Shown one piece after another: positions 16,237 through 24,228 of a stretch of 64,000 bases of DNA. Made by a program: the position numbers and the translations under genes. A model generated the notes under the pieces. That model saw nothing but the letters and a program-made list of their open reading frames with translations, had not been told where the DNA came from and searched no databases. Each line of letters starts with the position of its first letter. Position 1 is the first letter of the stretch. Source of the stretch: Flavobacterium sp. ENC (GTDB lineage Bacteria; Bacteroidota; Bacteroidia; Flavobacteriales; Flavobacteriaceae); contig NZ_JAJMOY010000002.1 in the NCBI RefSeq assembly GCF_020991415.1, forward strand, positions 434,001 to 498,000. The letters are read 5' to 3'.

Positions 16237-16710
16237 TTATTTAAGGTGGGCGCGAAGCATCCAGGCCATTTTTTCATGATTTTCCAATAGTCCCGTGATA
16301 TAGTCGCTGGTTCCGGCATCGTGTAATTCAGCAGCAAAATTGTTGATGTTCTCCCGTAAGTGAATTAGAATGCTTTCGTGGTCCGCCAGTAATTCTTTGA
16401 TGTAACCGGTGCTGTCGTTTTTCTCTCTGGTTTCTTCGGTAAGATGGGTTAAAGCCAGATATTCTTTCAGTGTTCCCGGAGCATAATGACCTAAAGTTCT
16501 GATTCGTTCTGCAACAGTATCTACAATTTCATCCAATGCTTCGTATTGTTGTTCGAAGAAAAGGTGCTTGTTGTAAAAATCAGGGCCTTCAACATTCCAG
16601 TGTGCTTTTTTTGTTTTCGTATACAGTACAAATTCGTCAGCCAGAACGGTTGTCAGTACAGCTGCTACTTTTGTGATGCTTTCTTGTTTAATTCCGATGT
16701 TTGCTTTCAT
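16237..16710 (-). CDS. dps: Dps-family ferritin-like DNA-protection protein
   Basis: 157 residues, normal for Dps. The first helix carries KKAHWNVEGPDFYNKHLFFEQQYE, which supplies the His/Asp/Glu residues of the inter-subunit ferroxidase site, followed by DTVAERIRTLGHYAPGTLKEY, a Dps signature. Twelve-subunit cages oxidise iron with hydrogen peroxide and shield DNA. It lies in a co-oriented run with DoxX and YoaK, which points to oxidative or starvation stress induction. One base separates it from doxX. Confidence 0.92.
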   Translation of the reverse strand: MKANIGIKQESITKVAAVLTTVLADEFVLYTKTKKAHWNVEGPDFYNKHLFFEQQYEALDEIVDTVAERIRTLGHYAPGTLKEYLALTHLTEETREKNDSTGYIKELLADHESILIHLRENINNFAAELHDAGTSDYITGLLENHEKMAWMLRAHLK

Positions 16711-16711
16711 T

Positions 16712-17140
16712 TTAAAGGAGGTTTAATAAATAATAATCAAGTGAATATTTTCCGGCACCAAGTGCGAGAATTAATAACAGGGAAAGAGTGTACATGTACG
16801 GAACGTCACGCACTTCGAGCGAATCTTTTCTGTGTACGACAAAATACCCTACGGCTGTAACGCCAATTGTTGGTAAAATGGCAAGTCGGGTTCCGATTCC
16901 TAAAATAATCAGAAACGGGACAACGGTATCCGAGAAAGTGGCGACTAAACCGTTTAGTTTTTCAGGAAGATGCAACGGATTCGGAACATGTTCCCTTTGT
17001 CCGTTTTCCACGCGGAATTTTTTCATTCCGTGAACCCTGAAAAGTTCAACGGCAAGTAAAACCCTAAAAACTAAAAGTGCTGCATTATTGAATGACGTTC
17101 CTAAATCGGAATAAAGGATTTGTTTTATAGTTTCAATCAT
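16712..17140 (-). CDS. DoxX-family membrane protein
   Basis: 142 residues, four membrane helices. FRVLLAVELFRVHGMKKFR and LGIGTRLAILPTIGV fit the DoxX family, members of which occur in quinol oxidation and oxidative-stress complexes. The start used is the ATG of MIETIK at 17140, 11 bases past the amidohydrolase stop; a longer frame overlapping that gene is rejected. Co-transcribed with dps is likely. Confidence 0.82.
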   Translation of the reverse strand: MIETIKQILYSDLGTSFNNAALLVFRVLLAVELFRVHGMKKFRVENGQREHVPNPLHLPEKLNGLVATFSDTVVPFLIILGIGTRLAILPTIGVTAVGYFVVHRKDSLEVRDVPYMYTLSLLLILALGAGKYSLDYYLLNLL

Positions 17141-17151
17141 TTCTTTAAAAT

Positions 17152-19038
17152 TTAAAAAGCAAAGCAGGAACAGCCCAAAGCGCCCCAAAATGCAGTATAG
17201 TTATTCACCGGAACATTGCTCATTCGGGCCACATCGTGACTGTGAGCGTGAACATCGCAGCTTCCGCTGCAGCTGTGTATCTGAGAAGTCAGGCCTGGTT
17301 TGGCGTTTGCTTTTACATTCTTTTCAATGGTGCCCTGCAAATTGCTTCTGACGGGATATCCGTTGTAAATATTAGTAGGGGACCAGTCCGGCAGGATCGG
17401 GATGTGCGGTGGTGAAAACGAGGAGAAATCTCCGTTGGCATACACAATTTTTCCGTCGACAATGGTCAGGTCCGCTTCGATTTTTTTAATCTCTTCATCG
17501 TCGATCGTGAAATAGTCACGGTCTAAAACCACTAAATCGGCAAACATTCCGGTTCTGATATCGCCTTTTTTGGCCTGTTCCTGCGAAAACCACGCACTTC
17601 CTCTGGTGTACAGTTCCAGGGCAGTTGCTCGGTTCAAACGGGTTTCATTGTACAATTGCAAACCTCCAACGGTTTTTCCGACGGTCATCCAGTACATGGA
17701 AACCCACGGATTGTAACTGCTGACTCTTGTAGCATCAGAACCCGCACCAACAGGCACTTCCATCTCGATCATTTTTTTGATCGGGGGTGTATTTTCGGCT
17801 GCCTTGGCTCCGTAGCGGTCGGTGAAATATTCGCCCTGATACGCCATTCTGCTTTGTACGGCGATACCGCCGCCCAGCACTTTTACACGTTCGATGTTTC
17901 TTTCATCAATGGTTTCGGCATGGTCAAATATCCACGGAAGCCCGTTAAACGGAATATCCTGATTGACTTTTTCGAAGACATTTAGAAATCTCGAAATGCT
18001 TTCGTTGTACGTCGCATGCAGTCTGAACGGCCAGCGGTTTTCTACCAGAAGACGCACTACTTTTTCGAGTTCTGCTTCCATCGTTTCAGGAAGATCAGGT
18101 CTTGGCTGAAGGAAATCTTCAAAATCGGCAGCAGAAAAAACCAGCATTTCACCCGCACCATTATGGCGGTACATGTCGTCTCCCTGATATAATTTTACAG
18201 TATCAATCCAGTCTTCGAAATCTTCAAACTCGTGTTTTGGTTTTTGTGTGAACAAATTATAGGCAATTCTTACCGTAAGCTGTTTTTTTTCATTCAGTTC
18301 ATTAACTACTTTGTAATCGTCCGGAAAGTTCTGAAATCCACCGCCTGCATCAATAACACTGGTGATTCCGAAACGGTTCAGTTCTTTCATGAAATGGCGC
18401 GTCGAATTGATTTGATGTTCGTAAGAAAGCGTCGGACCTTTGGCCAGAGTCGAATACAAAATCATCGCGTTTGGCGTCGCAATAATAAGTCCGGTCGGTT
18501 CTCCGTTTGAATCACGTTCGATTTGTCCCCCGGGAGGTGCCGGTGTATTTTTAGTATAACCAACGGCTTTTAAGGCAGCCCTGTTCATAATCGCCCTGTC
18601 GTATAAATGCAGGATAAAAACCGGAGTTTCTGGAGCAATCGCATTGATTTCTTCCAAAGTCGGCATTCTGCGTTCTGCAAACTGAAATTCAGACCAGCCG
18701 CCAACCACACGAACCCATTGCGGATTCGGAGTGCGGTCTACCTGTTCCTTCAGCATTCTGAGGGCATCTGCCAGAGACGGAACACCATCCCAGCGCAGTT
18801 CGAGATTATAGTTTAATCCGCCACGGATCAGGTGAATGTGCGAATCATTGATTCCCGGAACCACTCTTCTGTTCCGGAGGTCGATTATTTTGGTTTCCGC
18901 TGCTGCAAATTCCATTATATTGCTGTCACTTCCTACGGCAATAAACTTTCCGTCCTTGATGGCTACCGCTGTAACATTTGGCGTTTCCGAATTGAAACTG
19001 TGAATTTTACCGTTGAATAAAATCAGATCTGCTTTCAT
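17152..19038 (-). CDS. YtcJ-like metal-dependent amidohydrolase with Cys/His-rich tail
   Basis: 628 residues. The N-terminal strand MKADLILFNGKI and GINDSHIHL (H67, H69) are the amidohydrolase_3/YtcJ start; later come DHAETID and GAGSDATR, the second metal His region and the conserved Asp. Substrates of YtcJ-like enzymes are mostly unknown (N-acyl or imide hydrolysis). No signal peptide. The last 50 residues contain CSGSCDVHAHSHD and GALGCSCF, a Cys/His cluster outside the normal fold that may bind metal. The gene lies seven bases past the M17-like gene and 11 bases before doxX, so it is inside the operon. Confidence 0.85.
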   Translation of the reverse strand: MKADLILFNGKIHSFNSETPNVTAVAIKDGKFIAVGSDSNIMEFAAAETKIIDLRNRRVVPGINDSHIHLIRGGLNYNLELRWDGVPSLADALRMLKEQVDRTPNPQWVRVVGGWSEFQFAERRMPTLEEINAIAPETPVFILHLYDRAIMNRAALKAVGYTKNTPAPPGGQIERDSNGEPTGLIIATPNAMILYSTLAKGPTLSYEHQINSTRHFMKELNRFGITSVIDAGGGFQNFPDDYKVVNELNEKKQLTVRIAYNLFTQKPKHEFEDFEDWIDTVKLYQGDDMYRHNGAGEMLVFSAADFEDFLQPRPDLPETMEAELEKVVRLLVENRWPFRLHATYNESISRFLNVFEKVNQDIPFNGLPWIFDHAETIDERNIERVKVLGGGIAVQSRMAYQGEYFTDRYGAKAAENTPPIKKMIEMEVPVGAGSDATRVSSYNPWVSMYWMTVGKTVGGLQLYNETRLNRATALELYTRGSAWFSQEQAKKGDIRTGMFADLVVLDRDYFTIDDEEIKKIEADLTIVDGKIVYANGDFSSFSPPHIPILPDWSPTNIYNGYPVRSNLQGTIEKNVKANAKPGLTSQIHSCSGSCDVHAHSHDVARMSNVPVNNYTAFWGALGCSCFAF

Positions 19039-19045
19039 AATTCAG

Positions 19046-19795
19046 TTATTTAGCGTTAAGCTTTGTAATGGCTTCTTTGATTCCTTCCCCGGCAACAGTA
19101 TAAAATGCCGGTCCTGCCAGCAAAATGATTTTGCTTAAAGGTTTGTGATCGGATAATTTTTTATCTTTCAGAAAGGTTTGGGTTCTATAGGCTTCAAAAG
19201 AGCCTAAGACTACGTTGGTCGCAATTAAAGCTGTTGGAGAATCGATTCCCGCATCTTTAATATCGCTTGCAAAAGCATAATTACTTACCCCCAGACGCAA
19301 TGCTTCTCTCATGGCCACACTTCCCACACTGATCATTAATTCCGGCGTGAATTTGTTACGGTCACCCAGGCCAATAAGCAATAGTTTTTTGGCGGCCAGC
19401 GTTCCTTTTGGAGGCGTGATCAATAAGGTTTCCAAAGAATGTCCTGTAAATTTGCCGCTTTTACGCAATTCGGTAATAATCCCTTTCAGGGCATTGTCTA
19501 AATGTACCATTCCGTTTAGGTTGGCAGGAAGGGCGGGAGGGTTGAAGATGTCTCCTTCTGTGTATTCAAAAACACAGGCCACCTGTAATTCTGCTTCAGC
19601 CGAAGAGGGACCCTGAACCAATCCGTTTATGGCAACGCCGTCTACTTTTCCCCAGGTAACGGTAGAGCCAAGTGCAGCCATTTTGGTTTCAGGAGCCGTT
19701 TGGGCAAAAGACAGGGGAGCAGCAAATAAAAATGTCAAAAGAAATACAGAAAAATATCTAAGTCTGTAGTGGTTGAAAATTGCTATGTTTTTCAT
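19046..19795 (-). CDS. Secreted stand-alone M17 aminopeptidase N-terminal-domain protein
   Basis: 249 residues. A signal peptide (FLLTFLFAAPLSFAQ, cut near residue 32) is followed by a region matching only the N-terminal domain of M17 leucyl aminopeptidases: VACVFEYTEG, then LLITPPKGTLAAKKLLLIGLG. The catalytic C-terminal domain with the two-zinc site is absent, so peptidase activity is not expected. A macro-domain-like ligand or regulatory role is inference. Between the alginate-export porin and the amidohydrolase, with short gaps on both sides. Confidence 0.75.
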   Translation of the reverse strand: MKNIAIFNHYRLRYFSVFLLTFLFAAPLSFAQTAPETKMAALGSTVTWGKVDGVAINGLVQGPSSAEAELQVACVFEYTEGDIFNPPALPANLNGMVHLDNALKGIITELRKSGKFTGHSLETLLITPPKGTLAAKKLLLIGLGDRNKFTPELMISVGSVAMREALRLGVSNYAFASDIKDAGIDSPTALIATNVVLGSFEAYRTQTFLKDKKLSDHKPLSKIILLAGPAFYTVAGEGIKEAITKLNAK

Positions 19796-19812
19796 AGTTA
19801 TAAATTTAGTTG

Positions 19813-21237
19813 TTAAAATTTAAATCCGAGTCTGGCGTTAAAGAACACACCGTCTTTGGAATTGGGTATTATGTCGTTGATAAAAGCACCGGTTTTAAAA
19901 TACTGAATCCCGCTGACGACCGAAATATATTTGTTGACGCTGTAGGAAAAATTGGCAAGATAGGCGGTCCCGATATACCGTTCTGCCGAAGCACTTCCGG
20001 GAAGATTTAGGCTTCCGCTTGGTCTGTAAACACCGTCGTCCAGTGAATACCTCCAGTTAAAAACCACATCGACCTGCATCTTTAACTGTGGCAGTAAATC
20101 CATAGTAGCATAGGGATGAATATCGATAAGGTTTACCGGACCCACCTGCGGACTGAAACCAAAATAACCTCCTTTTGGGTACAACGGATTGAACGTTTGC
20201 AAGGAGCCGTCGTTTTTGTTTTTGTCTCCGGAGATGTAATCGTTTCGAAGGTTTATGGTGGGTTTGAATTTTATATTTTCGAAAGAATAGCCTACATCAA
20301 CAGAACCTGTCCAGGCGTTGATATTTCCGGAACCAAAATGTCCAAACTGATAGGCAGCTTCCAGATTGTAAATAAAGCCACCGCCGTATTTCCAAAATCT
20401 GGTACCTAACGTATGTCGTTTTTCAGACGCCATTCCTTCTTCAAACACTGATTCGTTTCTTTTAATTCCGAGATAATACAGGTCCAGATTTCCGGCTTTT
20501 GGGAATATTATTTTCGAATAAGCACCCCAAAGATTGAGCTGTTTCGATATTTTATTGTCAAAAACTCCAGTGTTTATGGTGTCTGCCATCATCGCAAATC
20601 CGTCAATCGAAAATCGGGCGGAAGTGTACATTATTTTTCCTCCGGTAAAATAAAGCCTCGCATTCGGACCTTCCCTTACCGAGATCAATCTTCCGGAACC
20701 ATAATCCAGTTCCTGTCTTCCGGCACGAATGATTAGTTTTTGGTCTTCTTTCTGCCATAAACTTGCATCCAGAAAAAGATTCTGCACATTCAGCTGATCT
20801 TCGTCAATACCACGCGGGCCGTTTGTTCTTCCATCCTGCAAGGCACTTCTTAGTTGTGCAAATACCCGGAAGGTTTTTCCTAAATGAATATCGGCATGAA
20901 GATCGTATCGCTGCAACAGGAAATTGTTATGACCAATATTGAGCCTTCCCCAGTCTTCATTGTTGAAATCCACATATTCATATCGCGCTTCACCACCAAA
21001 AGAAATATAAACGTCTTTCTGTTTGTTTAAGGGAACGAATTTTAAATTCTCATAAAAATTTCGGGCTGAATCTTTTAGGAATTCATAATTTTCATCATAA
21101 CGCAACAGCTTAAAATTCTGAGCAGAAGCCATGCTTCCCATCAATAGAAAAGACAGTATAATTATCGTGATTTTGGGCGATATGGATTTTATTGAAGTCA
21201 AAATGGTTTTTGGTTTGTAGTTTGCAGTCTCAGTCAC
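19813..21237 (-). CDS. Alginate-export-family outer-membrane porin
   Basis: About 474 residues. A signal peptide (IIILSFLLMGSMASAQ) precedes a beta-barrel of the alginate_exp type: FGGEARYEYVDF, LLQRYDLHADIH, FRVFAQLRSALQDGRTNGPRGIDEDQL, LIIRAGRQELDYGSGRLI. Members are porins for anionic small molecules; the presence of real alginate genes is not seen here. Start uncertain: no ATG precedes the signal peptide. The frame begins with GTG at 21237 inside a CAGTCTCAG repeat; a TTG at about 21204 is the alternative. Confidence 0.85.
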   Translation of the reverse strand: MTETANYKPKTILTSIKSISPKITIIILSFLLMGSMASAQNFKLLRYDENYEFLKDSARNFYENLKFVPLNKQKDVYISFGGEARYEYVDFNNEDWGRLNIGHNNFLLQRYDLHADIHLGKTFRVFAQLRSALQDGRTNGPRGIDEDQLNVQNLFLDASLWQKEDQKLIIRAGRQELDYGSGRLISVREGPNARLYFTGGKIMYTSARFSIDGFAMMADTINTGVFDNKISKQLNLWGAYSKIIFPKAGNLDLYYLGIKRNESVFEEGMASEKRHTLGTRFWKYGGGFIYNLEAAYQFGHFGSGNINAWTGSVDVGYSFENIKFKPTINLRNDYISGDKNKNDGSLQTFNPLYPKGGYFGFSPQVGPVNLIDIHPYATMDLLPQLKMQVDVVFNWRYSLDDGVYRPSGSLNLPGSASAERYIGTAYLANFSYSVNKYISVVSGIQYFKTGAFINDIIPNSKDGVFFNARLGFKF

Positions 21238-21356
21238 GGTCTCAGTCTCAGTCTCAGTCTCAGTTTACAGTCACAGTCACAGTCTCAGTCACAGTCTCAG
21301 TCTCAGTTTGCGGTTCACTTACTACTGCTTACTGTGACTGTAAACTGTAAACTTTT
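21225..21356. repeat. Palindromic CAGTCTCAG/ACAGTCACAG repeat (relative of 6343-6465)
   Basis: About a dozen CAGTCTCAG or CAGTCACAG units followed by reverse-complement units (ACTGTGACTGTAAACTG), giving a hairpin between the isochorismatase stop and the porin start. The putative GTG start of the porin is within it. Confidence 0.8.
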
Positions 21357-21359
21357 CAA

Positions 21360-21992
21360 TTAGTGCTTAAGCATGTTGTGTGCATAATGAATTCCTAAAC
21401 CGTACGAACCGCCGTATTTTTTCATTAGGTTCGTTACCGGAACATAAGTTTCCTGACGTCCCCAGTCTCTTTGAAGTTCTAATAAATACTGAATAGAAGT
21501 GATAGGCTGTGCACCTGCCTGAATCATTCTCTGAACCGCACGTTCATGGGCTTCTTTGCTTACATCACCGCAGGCATCTGTAATGACATAGACTTCGTAA
21601 CCTTCATCGATAGCAGACAAGGCTGGCCCGACGATACAAACGCCAGTCCATAATCCGGCAAGGACTATTTTCTTTTTGTTTTTACCTGTAATGGCTTTAT
21701 AGGCATTTTCGTCTTCCCAGGTATTCATAGTCGTACGGTCAATATATCCCGAAGTGGCAATAGGATAAAATTCTTCTACTTCCGGAAAAACAGGACCCGA
21801 AAAACTTTCTTCGGCTACTGTGGTAACAACCGTGGGAACATTAAAGATTTTTGATGCGCCGGAAATGATGGCAACATTCGTGCGTAATTCGCTTAACGCA
21901 ATATTGGTTGTAGCGAAAGCCATTTGCCCTTCAAAGTCAATTAATACTAAGGCGTGATTGTCAGGTGACAATAAGTGAAGTGATGGTTTCAT
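21360..21992 (-). CDS. Isochorismatase-like cysteine hydrolase (YcaC-type)
   Basis: 210 residues. ALVLIDFEGQMAF places the catalytic Asp at D19, a Lys precedes IVLAGLWTGVCIVGPALSA (nucleophile C118), and AEESFSGPVFPE fits YcaC-like enzymes that hydrolyse amides or related substrates. Active-site triad Asp-Lys-Cys is complete. First gene of the stress-type operon going leftward. Two candidate operators lie upstream (22044-22064 and 22097-22110). Substrate unknown. Confidence 0.88.
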   Translation of the reverse strand: MKPSLHLLSPDNHALVLIDFEGQMAFATTNIALSELRTNVAIISGASKIFNVPTVVTTVAEESFSGPVFPEVEEFYPIATSGYIDRTTMNTWEDENAYKAITGKNKKKIVLAGLWTGVCIVGPALSAIDEGYEVYVITDACGDVSKEAHERAVQRMIQAGAQPITSIQYLLELQRDWGRQETYVPVTNLMKKYGGSYGLGIHYAHNMLKH

Positions 21993-22043
21993 AATATTTT
22001 GATTTATAGTTATTTAGTGTAATGAGGCTAATAATATGCCAGA

Positions 22044-22064
22044 TGTATAACTTGTTGTTATACA
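22044..22064. promoter_or_regulatory. Perfect inverted repeat TGTATAAC-N5-GTTATACA
   Basis: Eight-base arms with a five-base spacer, 52 bases upstream of the isochorismatase-like gene. The size fits a dimeric helix-turn-helix operator (for example MarR/HxlR type). No TAnnTTTG element was found beside it, and the regulator is unknown. Confidence 0.65.
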
Positions 22065-22096
22065 CTAATTTGTGTTTTTTGATAAAATAAAGTACT

Positions 22097-22110
22097 TGTG
22101 ATATATCGTA
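22097..22110. promoter_or_regulatory. TGTGATATATCGTA, partial copy of the TACGATATATCGTA site
   Basis: Twelve of 14 bases match the palindrome at 7831-7844, including the ATATCGTAA right half and AT-rich flank. It is 105 bases upstream of the isochorismatase-like gene. Confidence 0.35.
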
Positions 22111-22142
22111 AAATTATTAACGATAAAGCAGAATTTAGGCTG

Positions 22143-22460
22143 TTAATGTGTAGACAGCTTTCGGATCATTTCGGCAGAAACGGTATCCGCATAGATTCCG
22201 AAGGCACTTGTCAGGACACCTTTTATATTATAGAGCTCCGACAGAATTCCGTAAACGATATCTTCATCTCCGGGATCAGTATCTCCTTCAAAACGAAACA
22301 GGTATTCAATTTTGAACTCTTCAGGAGACATGGTTTGTGTGTTATTGTTGTAGCGGATGCAGTTGGTGTCAAGATTAAAGTTTTCTGTATAACCTTGCTG
22401 ATTCAGCCATTGCAAAGCTTCAGTAACCGTATCAAAAGAGGGCTGTTGTAATGAAGTCAT
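22143..22460 (-). CDS. Small conserved protein, often mis-named phosphoribosylpyrophosphate synthetase
   Basis: 105 residues. TVTEALQWLNQQGYTENFNL, then EEFKIEYLFRFEGDTDPGDE, then GVLTSAFGIYAD, the order seen in a small Bacteroidetes family that carries an unsupported name from annotation transfer. It has no PRPP-binding loop and is far too short for a real PRPP synthetase. Function unknown, cytoplasmic. Convergently isolated: 68 bases from the hydrolase stop and 150 bases from the isochorismatase-like start, same strand. Confidence 0.7.
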   Translation of the reverse strand: MTSLQQPSFDTVTEALQWLNQQGYTENFNLDTNCIRYNNNTQTMSPEEFKIEYLFRFEGDTDPGDEDIVYGILSELYNIKGVLTSAFGIYADTVSAEMIRKLSTH

Positions 22461-22474
22461 AATTTAAAAATTTT

Positions 22475-22513
22475 AAAACTGCCTGAAAAATTGAACCTTT
22501 GCAGGCAGTTTTG
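22475..22513 (-). terminator. Intrinsic terminator after the chloroperoxidase-like gene
   Basis: Arms AAAACTGCCTG and CAGGCAGTTTT, 11 pairs, on the downstream side of the minus-strand hydrolase stop, followed on that strand by AAAATTTTT. Confidence 0.8.
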
Positions 22514-22528
22514 GTTGATTAGATTTGC

Positions 22529-23347
22529 TTATGCTTTAATAAAAGCCAGAATATCGGCATTGATTGTTTCTGCTTCTGTAGTTGGCATACCATGAGGAAA
22601 ACCGGGATATGAAATTAATTTTCCGTTTTTCAAAAGTTTTGCCGCTCTCGGTGCCTGACCATAAGGCACGATCTGATCGTCTTCTCCGTGCAAAACCAGA
22701 ACAGGAATATCTAAACTCTTAAGATCTTCCGTAAAGTCAGATTCAGAGAAAGCTTTAATTCCGTCATAATGTGCCAAAACAGAACCCATCATTCCCTGAC
22801 GCCACCAGTTATGTTTTATACCTTCCTGAACTGTTTTCCCTTCGCGGTTCCATCCGTAAAACGGAATCGGGAAATCATAAAAATATTGTGCTCTGTTAAA
22901 TCCGGTACCTTGTCTGATTTCATCAAAAATAGCTAAGGGTACACCTTCAGGATTGGATTCGTTTTGAATCATGATTGGTGTAACGGCACTAATAATTACA
23001 GCTTTTGCCACTCTTTCCTTACCGTATTTTGCAGCGTAACGAATCACTTCACCACCACCGGTTGAATGACCTACGTGAATAGCATTTTTTAAATCAAGAG
23101 CCGCTGTTAATTCGGCTACATCTGAAGCATAGGTTTCCATATTGTTTCCTTCTGAACTCTGACCGGAGCGACCATGCCCGCGTCTGTCATGTGCAATAAC
23201 TCTGTATCCCTGTTTCAGGAAAAACATCATTTGTGCATCCCAGTCATCACTGGATAAAGGCCATCCGTGGTGAAAAACGATTGGTTGTCCTGTTCCCCAG
23301 TCTTTGTAAAAAATTTCTGTTCCGTCTTGTGTTTTAAATGTGCTCAT
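22529..23347 (-). CDS. Non-haem chloroperoxidase/arylesterase-like alpha/beta hydrolase
   Basis: 272 residues. HHGWPLSSDDW forms the oxyanion hole, GHSTGGGEVIRY the nucleophile elbow (Ser about 96), LHGEDDQIVPY the acid and GFPHGMPTTEAE the His. This is the perhydrolase/chloroperoxidase branch, enzymes that act on esters and, with peroxide, form peracids. Cytoplasmic. Its promoter and operator are shared with the dioxygenase at 6697-7635, so both probably answer the same signal. Confidence 0.9.
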   Translation of the reverse strand: MSTFKTQDGTEIFYKDWGTGQPIVFHHGWPLSSDDWDAQMMFFLKQGYRVIAHDRRGHGRSGQSSEGNNMETYASDVAELTAALDLKNAIHVGHSTGGGEVIRYAAKYGKERVAKAVIISAVTPIMIQNESNPEGVPLAIFDEIRQGTGFNRAQYFYDFPIPFYGWNREGKTVQEGIKHNWWRQGMMGSVLAHYDGIKAFSESDFTEDLKSLDIPVLVLHGEDDQIVPYGQAPRAAKLLKNGKLISYPGFPHGMPTTEAETINADILAFIKA

Positions 23348-23453
23348 TTTTTTAGTGGTTTTAGATTATTAAATTTTTTAGGGTTGATGATCAAAAAGTA
23401 GGATTGCGATGCATCTGCGTTTTTGATTTATTTTATGTTGTTAATTTCTTTTA

Positions 23454-23502
23454 CAAACTTACAGCAGGTCCGGACGACTGTCGATTAACCTAGATTAAGA
23501 AA
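23454..23502 (-). promoter_or_regulatory. Promoter with shared operator, hydrolase gene
   Basis: Minus strand: TTAATCTAGGTTAATCGA (in 23481-23502), 19 bases, then -7 element TAAGTTTG (23454-23461) and TAAAAGAAA. Identical organisation to 7674-7722, although the 19-base spacers differ in sequence, which argues for selection on the operator and spacing. Confidence 0.75.
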
Positions 23503-23918
23503 GAAAATAATTGCATTTTTCCGGGGAAAGAGAATTTTCAGTTTTTCTTTTAAGTGCTGTTTTCATGTTCTGCATATTTTAATTTATAGTGATGCAGAAC
23601 AATAGCCAAAAAATATGCCCTAACTCCAAAAGTGAATAAATTCAGGGGTTTACGGTTTTAAGTACTAATTTTTAATTACGATATTTCGTAAATTTATAGA
23701 AGTGTAAGATGAATTTTATGTAATTCTTTGAAAAAGTCATTTAGGGTTTTCCTGAATTTATGGAGTTCAAAACAACTAAAAGGTATTGTTGTTATAAAAC
23801 AGGATTTTTAAACAACGGAAAAACAATAATTTTCCATGCTGTACTACCCGGAGAAGTATATTTATTTAAAAAAAGAAAATAAAAAACTCAAATTCAGCGA
23901 GTTCTCATTTTAAAGTAT
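23503..23918. other. Long intergenic region before the cold-shock gene
   Basis: No convincing ORF. It contains the ATGCGATATT-type palindromic site at 23677-23690 and AT-rich DNA. A long structured leader for the cold-shock gene is possible, but the best promoter (23919-23926) would exclude it. Confidence 0.4.
23677..23690. promoter_or_regulatory. TACGATATTTCGTA, near-copy of the 7831 palindrome
   Basis: One mismatch from the perfect palindrome at 7831-7844; followed by AATTTATA as at the first site. Lies between the hydrolase and cold-shock genes, so either could be the target. Confidence 0.4.
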
Positions 23919-23926
23919 TACATTTG
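23919..23926 (+). promoter_or_regulatory. -7 element TACATTTG for the cold-shock gene
   Basis: Exact TAnnTTTG match 20 bases before the ATG. It implies a leader of about 13 bases, short for a cold-shock gene; an upstream promoter may exist as well. Confidence 0.5.
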
Positions 23927-23945
23927 GCCAATTAAATACATTAAA

Positions 23946-24137
23946 ATGCAAGAAGGTACAGTAAAATTCTTCAATGAAGAAAAAGGTTTTGGATTTATAA
24001 CTCCTAATGATGGAGGAAACGAAATTTTCGTTCACGTTTCAGGTCTGTCAGAAAACATTCGTGAAAACGATCAAGTTCGTTTTGACGTAGAAGAAGGTCG
24101 TAAAGGTCCAAACGCAGTAAACGTAGTCATAGCATAA
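23946..24137 (+). CDS. CspA-family cold-shock protein
   Basis: 63 residues, slightly short of the usual 65-70. GTVKFFNEEKGFGFI carries RNP1 (KGFGFI) and EIFVHVSGL carries RNP2 (FVHV). Single OB fold that binds single-stranded RNA/DNA and melts RNA structure in the cold or under stress. Isolated gene with its own promoter and terminator. Confidence 0.95.
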   Translation: MQEGTVKFFNEEKGFGFITPNDGGNEIFVHVSGLSENIRENDQVRFDVEEGRKGPNAVNVVIA

Positions 24138-24160
24138 TTATACTATAACAGTGAACTTAT

Positions 24161-24192
24161 AAAGGCACCCGCATTTGCAGGTGCCTTTTTTA
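24161..24192 (+). terminator. Terminator after the cold-shock gene
   Basis: Arms AAAGGCACC and GGTGCCTTT separated by ten bases, followed by a T-rich run, 23 bases past the stop codon. Confidence 0.9.
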
Positions 24193-24228
24193 TTTGCATT
24201 TTGTGCTTTGTTTCAATTTGCACCTTCA

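Noticed and set aside
16237-16337. N-terminal extension of the YoaK gene over the dps gene
   Set aside because: It overlaps the dps reading frame and the ATG at 16229 sits seven bases from the dps stop, as expected in an operon.
19046-19795. Leucyl aminopeptidase
   Set aside because: Only the N-terminal domain is present; no zinc-binding catalytic domain.
22143-22460. Phosphoribosylpyrophosphate synthetase
   Set aside because: The 105-residue protein has no PRPP loop and is a third of the size of the true enzyme; the name is a transferred annotation.
23503-23918. Long riboswitch-like leader of the cold-shock gene
   Set aside because: The best promoter lies 20 bases before the ATG, and no recognisable aptamer was seen.
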